Positions 42,760 through 51,400 of a stretch of DNA of 53,126 nt are shown here, piece by piece. The position numbers and the translations under genes were made by a program. Location of the stretch: the NCBI GenBank assembly GCA_015660855.1, contig JACSDG010000003.1:1-53126 (forward strand). The letters are read 5' to 3'. This DNA comes from Magnetococcales bacterium (GTDB lineage: Bacteria; Pseudomonadota; Magnetococcia; Magnetococcales; UBA8363). Below the pieces are notes generated by a model. It searched no databases. It saw only the letters and a program-made list of their open reading frames with translations, and had not been told where the DNA came from. Numbering within the stretch: position 1 is the stretch's first letter; each line of letters starts with the position of its first letter.

Positions 42760-44808
42760 ATGAAAAACTTCCCATCCATGAAGAAACTTTTATTTTGTCC
42801 CCGGCGATTTCTCGGGATGCGGCTGGCGTTGCTCTTGCCTCTGGTTGCGGGGTGCGCCATCAGGACGACCCCTTTGGATCGGGCACAACTGGATCGTCGG
42901 GTCGCTTGGGACATTCGGGCCATATTTGACGACATGGTTTTTCCCAAGGAATCTCTGACCTTGGAACAAGCCATGTCCCGGGCTGTCAACCACAATCTGC
43001 AACAGCGGGTGGTGGCGTTGGAGGGGGCGTTGGCGTTGGGACTGTCTGACCTTGCGGTCCATTCCCTGTTACCCCAGGTTCAGGCTAGCGGCGATTATGT
43101 CCAACGGGACCGGACGACCTCTTTGACCCAGGATTTTTTTCAAACCTCCGCATCCCTTGAGGCGACATGGAGTGTGTTGGATTTTGGCGTCAGTTATATC
43201 AATGCGCGACAAAAATCCGACGGGGTGCTTATTTCTGGGCAACAACGGCGAAAGGCGGCTTTGGATTTAATCTTTGAGGTGGAGACGGCCTTTGGGCAGG
43301 CTTTGGTGGCCCAACGTTTGGAGGCATCCCTGGGGTCGTTGTTGCTTCGGGTTGAAAAAGCCTTGGAAAATGCCCGCGAAGTGGAACGTCAGGGGATCCA
43401 ACCAGCCCGAGAATCTTTGGATTTTCAAAAAAAACTCCTTAAAATTCTTGATCAGTTGCAAAAGTTGCAACGCCAGGTTTCTGGGGCCAGATTCAGATTG
43501 GCGGAACTGCTGAACCTGAGTTCTGGTGCGTTGCCCCCGTTGCAGGATCCTGGGTTTGTACTGCCGTTGGATATTCGGGCCTTGCCGGGCACCGCCGAAC
43601 TGGAAGAGTATGCGTTGATAAACCGGCCAGAATTGTTGGAGCGGCACTACCAGAGACGCGTCCAAGCCGATGAAAGCCGCAAGGCGTTGCTGCGTTTGTT
43701 GCCTGGGGTGGAACTGTCCAGCGGTCATCGGTATGACAGTGGTGGTATCTACGTCAACCATCATTGGGCGGAAAATGGTGTCAATCTGGCCTGGAATCTG
43801 CTCAAAGTGGTGACAGGTCCGGATATCCTCGACCAGGCGCGGGTGGAGGAGGCCCTTGAGGAGCGCAAGCGGTTGGCTTTGACCATGACGGTGATGACCC
43901 AGGTTCGGGTGGCGCATCTGGGATTGATGGAATCCAGGATAGGCTATGAAACAGCACTTGAGTTGAGCAAGGTGGATCGGCGATTGTTCGACCACGCCCA
44001 GGCGGGGCGGGATGTGGCGACGATGAGCGAGGCGCAATTGATTGAGGCTGAGGCCGACTTGCTGCTTCAGGATGCCCGGAGAGATTTGGCCAGTGCCGAG
44101 TTGTCATCCGCAGCGGCGCGTTTGTTGGTCTCGGTGGGGTTTGACCGGCTGCCGTTCGGGTTTGACACCATGGATACCCAACAATTGACCTGGGCGTTGG
44201 AGGAAATCGCCCGGCGTCCGGCTTGGGCTACCTACACTCCTCTCCGTCCCCAGGGCGAACAGGCCGGTGGCGGGGTGAAAGAATCCAAATTTCAGGGGGA
44301 GGATTCGGGGAAATCTTCCCAACGCAAAGATGCGCGAATGGCCGATCCGGTATGGACCCTGGAAAAGCCCGGTCCCACGGACCCCACCGGGGTTTTGCCG
44401 AAAAAATCCCCAGCGGATCCGGGGCTCAAATCCCGTGAGAATTCTCGGAATGGCTTTGATGGTGGGGCCGGAATGGAGGGTGGCGTGGTGTTGCGGGTTG
44501 GGGCTTTTTCGGCACTGGAAAATGCCAGAAATCTTTATTCCAGGCTTGCGGAGAAAAAATATCCGGTCACTTTGCAGCCCTTTGCGGATTCGGGGGGGCG
44601 TGTTCTCTATCATGTCAGCGTTGGACCGGTGCAGGGGGTGCGGCGGGGCCGCAAGCTTTTGGCTGACTTGAGTGATCGAGAAGGAATCAAGGCCCAGCCT
44701 GTGTTTCTGGCACCGTTTGTGGCAGAATCCCATGGTCGGGGCAGGGTGTCCATGGCCGCGCTCCATGGCGTTGACCAAGTTTTGGTTGCCAAAATGAAGG
44801 GACCATGA
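42760..44808 (+). CDS. TolC-family outer membrane lipoprotein with C-terminal SPOR domain
   Basis: About 682 residues. The N-terminus has a lipoprotein signal ending LLPLVAGCAI. The body (about 50-470) shows two TolC-like halves with long amphipathic helices (SLTLEQAMSRAVNHN, LRLLPGVELSSGHRYDSGG, DVATMSEAQLIEAEADLL). After a Pro/Gly/Ser-rich linker (about 490-570) comes a SPOR domain (VVLRVGAFSALENARNLYSRL to QPVFLAPF), which in other proteins binds peptidoglycan at denuded glycan strands. A TolC channel with its own SPOR domain is unusual. No periplasmic adaptor or pump gene is nearby. The start is uncertain: GTG 42751, ATG 42760 or ATG 42778 all lack a good site. The stop overlaps the cyclase start as ATGA. 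Confidence 0.85.
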   Translation: MKNFPSMKKLLFCPRRFLGMRLALLLPLVAGCAIRTTPLDRAQLDRRVAWDIRAIFDDMVFPKESLTLEQAMSRAVNHNLQQRVVALEGALALGLSDLAVHSLLPQVQASGDYVQRDRTTSLTQDFFQTSASLEATWSVLDFGVSYINARQKSDGVLISGQQRRKAALDLIFEVETAFGQALVAQRLEASLGSLLLRVEKALENAREVERQGIQPARESLDFQKKLLKILDQLQKLQRQVSGARFRLAELLNLSSGALPPLQDPGFVLPLDIRALPGTAELEEYALINRPELLERHYQRRVQADESRKALLRLLPGVELSSGHRYDSGGIYVNHHWAENGVNLAWNLLKVVTGPDILDQARVEEALEERKRLALTMTVMTQVRVAHLGLMESRIGYETALELSKVDRRLFDHAQAGRDVATMSEAQLIEAEADLLLQDARRDLASAELSSAAARLLVSVGFDRLPFGFDTMDTQQLTWALEEIARRPAWATYTPLRPQGEQAGGGVKESKFQGEDSGKSSQRKDARMADPVWTLEKPGPTDPTGVLPKKSPADPGLKSRENSRNGFDGGAGMEGGVVLRVGAFSALENARNLYSRLAEKKYPVTLQPFADSGGRVLYHVSVGPVQGVRRGRKLLADLSDREGIKAQPVFLAPFVAESHGRGRVSMAALHGVDQVLVAKMKGP

Positions 44809-46763
44809 ACAGGCGGTTGCTGATTTTTGTTGTCATCATGCTGGTGTCGGCACTTTTCTCCTGGTTTGGCGTTCGCTATATCGTGGTATTGGGGATGGTG
44901 GAACATTGGTTGGAGGATATTCGCATTGCCACCCTGCAACCCCCCGAGCCGCAACACCCTGATATCGTCATTTTGACCATTACCGAAGAAACCCTGGCCC
45001 GTTTTCCCTATCGGTCCCCGGTGGATCGGGCCTTCCTGGCCGACACTCTGGAGCGATTGGAAAAAGCGGGGGTTCGGGGGATTCTCGTGGATTTGTTGCT
45101 GGACCAGCCTACCGAACCCCTGAAGGATGCCCGCCTCAAGACCACATTGGTACGATTATCGGTCCCGCTGATGGTGAGTTATGGCCATGCCGAGGCGGGG
45201 TTGACCGAGGCGCAGATGGTTTTTCAGGATGAAAACATTCCTAAGGGTAGCCGGGGGTTGGCCAACCTGATGAAGGATTCCTACGATCAAATGGTCCGTT
45301 GGATTTACCCTGGCCAAAAAATGCCCGATGGGACGTTCATCCCGGCGGTTGTGCCAGGGTTGGCGGTCAAGTTGGGGGCCACCCCTGCGGTGGGGATCAT
45401 TCCTATGGCCTGGCGTGGTGCGCCGGATGCGCAGACAGGGCCTTTTCGTTTCTTTCCCTCCCATATGTTGCCCTTGCTGCCGGATGTCTGGTTCAAGGAT
45501 AAAATTGTCCTGATCGGTGCCGATCTGCCCATGACCGATCGGCATCGCAGTCCGTTCTCCCTCAAGGCGCATGAAATGGATGGTCCCGATCGGTTTGGCA
45601 CGGCAGGGGTGGTCATCCATGCCCATGCGTTGGCGCAACTCTTGGATCATCGTCCATCGCCGTTCATCGCCCAGAGTTGGCAATGGGGGTTGATCGTTGT
45701 CGCCACCTTGGGCGGGGGGGGCATGGTGGCGTTGAACCTGTGGACTGTGGTACGTTTGCTGATCATTGCCATCGCAGTGGTACTCTATTGGGTGGGTGGT
45801 TTTGTCCTGTTCAAACATGGCGGTGTGTCGTTACCGCTCCTGACACCCACCTTGGCCTTTTTGTTGGCGTTTGCCATCTGTGAAATTTATGAACGGCAGC
45901 GCGATAGGCAGCAGAAAAAATTTCTCAAGGAAGCCTTTTCCAAATATCTGTCGGCCAAGTTTGTCGATCATCTGGTCAACAATCGGGATTTTCTGGCACG
46001 CCGCGCCCAGCGTCGGGAATTGACATTGTTGTTCACCGATGTCGAAGATTTTACCACCATGTCGGAAAAGGCCGATCCTGAAACCATGGCGGTCCAGATG
46101 AACCAATATCTGGATGGGGTGTGCAATCTGTGTCTCAAGCATGGTGGCATGGTGGTGGACCTGATGGGGGATGCCGTTTTTTCCATGTTCAATGCCCCGG
46201 TCGATATTCCCGACCATGCCGCCTGCGCCGTGAACGCGGCCCTGGAAATTCGCACCTTTGCCGCCGGTTTTCAACAAACCCCGGAGGCACAAGCCTTGGG
46301 GTTTGGCCGTACCCGTATTGGTATCCATACCGGTGTCGTCCAGGTGGGCAATTTTGGTTCCACGCAGCAGTGGAAATATACTCCCCTGGGCGATGCTGTG
46401 AACGTCGCCTCCCGTATTGAAGGGGTCAATAAATTATTTGGAACCGACATCTGTATTTCCGAAATCTCGGTCCGCGCCGGTGGCGTGACCCAAAGTCGTC
46501 CCTTGGGCCATTTTGTATTGAAAGGCAAGGGAGAGGCGTTGACCATCCACGAAATCCCCCCAGAAAAACTTTATAGTCCCGATTATCTCCATAGGTATCG
46601 GTTGGCATTTTCCATTATGATCGAAGGCCAGCGTCAGGCCGAGGCACTGGAGGCGTTCTCCTCCCTGGCCCGGGAAAATCCTTTGGATTCATGCGTGGCC
46701 TGGTATTTAAGTCGGCTGCGGCAGGGGTTGGATTGTTCCCGTGTGGTGATGATGAGCAAGTAG
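44805..46763 (+). CDS. CHASE2-domain class III adenylate/guanylate cyclase
   Basis: A 652-residue membrane cyclase. A first helix (about 4-30) leads into an extracytoplasmic CHASE2 sensor (about 35-290, with ILTITEETLARFP and KAGVRGILVDLLLD). Three closely spaced membrane segments follow (about 290-360), then a cyclase domain with both metal aspartates, Asp412 in FTDVEDF and Asp456 in MGDAVF, and GDAVNVASRIE with the transition-state Asn and Arg. The lysine that usually recognises adenine (KxxGD) is Asp here (DLMGD), so the substrate is uncertain. It overlaps the TolC-SPOR gene by four bases, so one senses the same envelope as the other. Product likely cAMP or cGMP. Confidence 0.9.
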   Translation: MNRRLLIFVVIMLVSALFSWFGVRYIVVLGMVEHWLEDIRIATLQPPEPQHPDIVILTITEETLARFPYRSPVDRAFLADTLERLEKAGVRGILVDLLLDQPTEPLKDARLKTTLVRLSVPLMVSYGHAEAGLTEAQMVFQDENIPKGSRGLANLMKDSYDQMVRWIYPGQKMPDGTFIPAVVPGLAVKLGATPAVGIIPMAWRGAPDAQTGPFRFFPSHMLPLLPDVWFKDKIVLIGADLPMTDRHRSPFSLKAHEMDGPDRFGTAGVVIHAHALAQLLDHRPSPFIAQSWQWGLIVVATLGGGGMVALNLWTVVRLLIIAIAVVLYWVGGFVLFKHGGVSLPLLTPTLAFLLAFAICEIYERQRDRQQKKFLKEAFSKYLSAKFVDHLVNNRDFLARRAQRRELTLLFTDVEDFTTMSEKADPETMAVQMNQYLDGVCNLCLKHGGMVVDLMGDAVFSMFNAPVDIPDHAACAVNAALEIRTFAAGFQQTPEAQALGFGRTRIGIHTGVVQVGNFGSTQQWKYTPLGDAVNVASRIEGVNKLFGTDICISEISVRAGGVTQSRPLGHFVLKGKGEALTIHEIPPEKLYSPDYLHRYRLAFSIMIEGQRQAEALEAFSSLARENPLDSCVAWYLSRLRQGLDCSRVVMMSK

Positions 46764-46905
46764 CCTGCTGGCAGGGGGATGTTTTGGATCTTTGTGTGTG
46801 TAAAAAATAGGGTGTATTTGATTGCGTTATGCTTTGCTATCAGGATAAATGCTTGTTAATATATAGATGTAGGTGCCATGCCGAATTGACTAGGGGAAGG
46901 TTTCC

Positions 46906-48450
46906 ATGAGCCGTCGCAAGGATGTGCAACCGTTTTCCATCTCTTCTGGCCAGGCAGCCCCGGAAGATTTTGCGGGGCTGCATACTTTCCAAAAACTGAC
47001 CAAGGTATTGATTCGTCTTTCATCGCAGGATAGTGGTTCGGGGCCGGTGATGCCGATGTCCGGGAACGGTCTGCCGTTGTCGGAGGTGGTTGAAAATGGG
47101 GTGGAGGATCCCATCAAGGAACCATTGACGGCGAAGGTTATGGAAGGGATGCAACCGCCTCTCCCGGCCCTGCTCCCGGGGGTGGTCGCCGCAGGGTTTG
47201 CGGCACCGCCTGCCGAGCGTGCGTCGGGTGTCGGGCCGGTGCATGGTTCGGAAAAGGTCAATCCATGGGGCCGGACCTTGCTGTCGGATCAGGTTGCGAC
47301 TTCGGAGTTGCATCCGGCTCCGACGGTGAACCGGATGGCACGGCCTGGTATCGATATGACGCCCCCCCTGGAGGTTTCCGGGGGCGGTGTTCGTCAACGT
47401 CGGGGGGGGACTCTGCCGGAGCGTATTGTGGCGGTGGCGTCGGAGCTGAATCGACACGATACGGGAACGCGTGGGGAGGGTGCGGTCGTATCCACTCCGT
47501 TAAGGAAGGAAATCGGGCAGCGATGGGAAGGGGCGGAGTTGATCCGGGTTGTCGCGGGTGCGGTTGTACCTGCCCCTTTAAGGGGTGAGATCAGGGACAG
47601 TGGGCGGGTGGTGGATGGGCGAGGGGAGCCATCGGCTACGGTCCGGCATCGTCGCCCAGGGAAGTTGCCTGATACCTTGTCCGTTCATACCCCCCCTCCG
47701 GTGAAGGCCGTTGATTCGCGTTTGGAAGCGTCACCGGTCGCGCCGTCGCCGTCACCTGCCGGCAACGTGCGGATTGTCGCCAAGGTGGCCAGGAAAATGG
47801 CCCCCCCCGATGCCATGGGGCAGGAATCGAAGCCCGGGATGGTCATCGAACCGGTGCAAGCGGTTGGCGTGAAGCTTCAGGCCAAATCGCCTTTGCCGAA
47901 GGGATTGAGCGATGCCGATCGTCGCTGGCTGGTTGAGATTATTCGCGGGGTGGTGCGGGAGGAAGGGGAACGCTTTCTGGGGCAGCATGAATCTTTGATC
48001 AAAGGTTTGCTTGACGAGGTCATGGGCAGGTACACGGAGGTTTTGCGCGGTGTGGCAGAAGAATCGTTGTCTGAATACCGTTCCAGCCCCCAGGGTTCCC
48101 TGCCTGCATGGCAGGATGTCACATCGTGGATGGTCCAGGGGCAGGTTGAACGGATGCAGAGCCTTTTTGAGCAGTATCTGACCAAACCGTTTGACCATAC
48201 TTCACAAGTTACCGTTGCCGTGGGTGGTGATGGTGTGGTGTCTGATGTGGTGCGGCGGGAAGATTGGAACAGGATGGGGGAGGGAAGTGGAGGCGATGGT
48301 TTGCCGACCATGGTGCCGGCGTCCCGGCATGAGGGGGATGGTGTGGTGGTGGAGGGGCTGTTGAACGGTGTTGGGCATTTGGTGGTGGATGTGGCCTTCG
48401 GTGTCAAGCGTGGTTTGGATCAGGTGGGGCGAAAAATTGTCGGATTCTGA
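46906..48450 (+). CDS. Unknown 514-residue protein with disordered middle
   Basis: I recognise no family. The N-terminal 45 residues look folded; residues about 60-330 are rich in Pro, Val, Gly and Arg, with several loosely repeated EVVxxG/PLRxEI-like pieces (PLRKEIGQRWEG, PLRGEIRDSG), and are probably disordered. From about 335 the sequence becomes helical and charged (SDADRRWLVEIIRGVVREEG, LIKGLLDEVMGRYTEVL, MVQGQVERMQSLFEQYL), suggesting a coiled-coil or oligomerisation region. No signal peptide or membrane helix. GGAAGG lies six bases before ATG. The stop codon overlaps the next ATG (TGATG), so it is made with the 1492-residue PilZ membrane protein and is probably its partner. Confidence 0.8.
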   Translation: MSRRKDVQPFSISSGQAAPEDFAGLHTFQKLTKVLIRLSSQDSGSGPVMPMSGNGLPLSEVVENGVEDPIKEPLTAKVMEGMQPPLPALLPGVVAAGFAAPPAERASGVGPVHGSEKVNPWGRTLLSDQVATSELHPAPTVNRMARPGIDMTPPLEVSGGGVRQRRGGTLPERIVAVASELNRHDTGTRGEGAVVSTPLRKEIGQRWEGAELIRVVAGAVVPAPLRGEIRDSGRVVDGRGEPSATVRHRRPGKLPDTLSVHTPPPVKAVDSRLEASPVAPSPSPAGNVRIVAKVARKMAPPDAMGQESKPGMVIEPVQAVGVKLQAKSPLPKGLSDADRRWLVEIIRGVVREEGERFLGQHESLIKGLLDEVMGRYTEVLRGVAEESLSEYRSSPQGSLPAWQDVTSWMVQGQVERMQSLFEQYLTKPFDHTSQVTVAVGGDGVVSDVVRREDWNRMGEGSGGDGLPTMVPASRHEGDGVVVEGLLNGVGHLVVDVAFGVKRGLDQVGRKIVGF

Positions 48451-51400
48451 TGGGTCCGGCTGAAAATCCGGGTTCTGCGTTTTTTTTTATGGCTATGGGG
48501 ACGGATGGCAAGATGGAATACAGTGCAGAAATATCTTCGGATAATCCGCTGTTCCGGCACTACGGACGGTTGGCCGAGGCGTGTTTTTCCGATGATCAGG
48601 CACCGGGGGCACCTGTTTCGGTGTTTCCCAAGGGGATATCGGGTATTCATACCGGTTTGGATTCGGGGGGGTATCGCACGGGTCATCTGGAGGTCTACGC
48701 CGATAAGGAACAACTGGCCTTTGTGCAAAAGGCGGTGGATCGTCTGCGTCAGGGGTTGATGGCGGAAGCGGCGTCTTTCGGGGCGCGGTCAGGCCCGTCC
48801 GTGTCCCTTCAATTCAAAGCTTTCAGGGAAGCCCTGGTTTCTGGCCGTGAGGCCATGTTGAACGAAAATCCTTTCTATGAACTGACGGGATTGATTTTTC
48901 GCCTGAACCAGACGGCACTGAAAAATGCTTTGGCTGCCGATCTGGAAGGTGCCGACAGTGCATTGCCAGGGACCATCAAGGTATCCCGTTCATTGCGGCA
49001 TCTTTGGGGCCGGGATGGGGGTATGATCCGTCGCAGGGAAAAAGTCAGGGAAACTTTGGGAAAGTTGCTGTCGGTGGGCAAAATTGGCGTCGGATTGATT
49101 TTGTTCGTCGGATCATCCCTGACGACCGCCAAAGCGGTGTCGGACATGGCACAATCGGACTGGTTCATGGCTCATATCAGTGCGGCCTTGAGTGGTTCGG
49201 CCCATGAAAATTTTCGCAACGGCGTTGCTGTTTTGATCGGGGTCTTGTTCTCATCCGTTATTTTGGATTTTAAAAGCCGGTTGTTTCAGGGCGTTGCCGA
49301 GTCGGGACGTGTGTTTGCCGGAATGTGGGAGGCCTTCCAAAGGTTTCCCCGATGGATGTTTTTGTCTCTTTTCCTGACCGCTTTTTCCATCTGGACCAAC
49401 TATGATGGTATCGTCCTGCTGTTTTCCAAAACCCAGGATCTGGCTTATCAATGGGGAAAGATTGAAGGGCAGGTGTCGATTGCCCTGGGTGATCCGAAAA
49501 ATCCCAATGTGGCGAATCCAAACTCCCTGGCTGATCTGAATGTGGCGATGGAAAGGACGGTCGCCGATGCCATTGTCCGCTTCAACCAAGTTGTGCTGGA
49601 TGAAATGTCGGGGGCCGCCTCCAGTGGCAAGGCCGATAAAGGTCCCCGGTACTGGGCTAAATATTTTATTGTCCAGGGGGGGTACGTTCCCGGAACGACC
49701 GATGTGACGCGCTCTTACAAAAATTCCACCGCTGCCGTCGGCATCGATAAACTCCTGGTGGAATCAAGATTGGACTTTAAAACACCACTTGAGGAAAAAT
49801 TAAGAAAAATTGTAAAAAAATACGCAGATGAATATGAAAAAACACGGGAAAATGTATCAAGGGACATGTCTGTCCTGGGTCAGCAAATGGTTATGAAAAA
49901 TTATTCCCTGGCCGAACTGAATGCCCTGTTTGCCCTTGAGGCTTATCATGTCAACGAGAGTGTAAAAAAGGTGGTGGCGCAACTGGAGGCCAACACTAAG
50001 GCCTTTGCCGAGGTAACTCAGGAACTCAAGCAGGTGGTTTCTGAGTATGTGGCCTTGTTGCGCAGGATAGATCAATACGGTATACCCACCAACACCCAGT
50101 ATACCATCGACATACCTGTGGTTGTTCCCCATGTGGAAGCCATCGACCGGTTGAAACAGGGAGGTATTTCCGAGGCCAAACGGCGCAGTCTGGAGGAGCT
50201 GCGGCAGTTCCTTTTTGAAGTTTACGGCACCATTCTTGGGGCGGGAATCCTGGGTTTGATTTTGTTTTTGGCCGTGTTCATGGACCTATCCGACCCCATT
50301 CTCTACAGCACGATGGTGGCACGCTGGGGGCGGAGGGACCGGCATTTTCTGGAAGATAATCAACAGCATTTACAACTTTGGGAAGATGTTTTCGTGCGTC
50401 GGTTGCGCAGTTTTTTTGTTCGTCCCGAAATACGTCCCGTGATGCCTTCGCTGTCTTGCCCTGGGCATTTGGTTTTTCACTATGTTTTTCATCACCACCT
50501 TGAGGAAATTTATCCCCACACCAAGGATCCCAGTGTTCGGACTACCGTGGAAAGTCTTCGTTTTTGGTTTGCCGAACTGTTTTCCAACACCCGGATGATT
50601 GGGGTATTGGGTTACAACAACCGGCAAATGGCCATTCGTCGGTTCATCAGGAACAGGGAAGTTTACGCGCCGCAGTTGATTAACCGTCTTTTCCCAGGTT
50701 TTCTGAGTCCTTTTACTCCGGGGGCCAACCACTTTGATCTGTTGCGCCTGGAAATAGCCAGCGGAATGGCAGGTATGGAAAAACGGTTTCATGCGGAGTT
50801 GGAAGAGATACAGAAAAGGGTGGGGGCCGGAGGATCGGATTCGGGGGGGGATGGTCAAGCGAAGAAGGGAGTGGCTTTTTGGATCGGGCGATTGTTGACC
50901 GGATCCTTCAGGGGTCTCCCGGATCCCTGCCCCATGACGCGCAACAGTTGGCTTGAGCGTGTGGCCAAAATGCGCAGTGGAACCGAATCCAGCCAACATT
51001 ATCTGGCCTCGTTTGTCCCCATCCTCAAGGATTGGCTGGCTGTCAGCAAGTTTCCCCATCTTCAGGAGGCAACCATCCAACCTTTGGAAAGGTTGCTTCA
51101 GGGGATTCCCAATCGCCGGATGTTGGAAGAAGCGTTGGACTTGCAGGTCGCCTACGAACAACTGGAGCAGCTTAAGCGGGCACTCACGGATATCGTAGGG
51201 CTTTCCATGTTTTATGGGGAGGTGCTGGATGCGGCGGGTATGCAGGCCATTTTGTCCTCGACCGATTTCCCGGAAATCGCGGAAATTTTTCTGTTCCGGC
51301 GGCAGGATATTTCTGTTCTGGAAAAACGATTGGAGGGCATCAAAGTCAAACTGGACTCGGTACATTATGTCCTCAGGGCGTTGGTGGAGAATCAGGAAGC

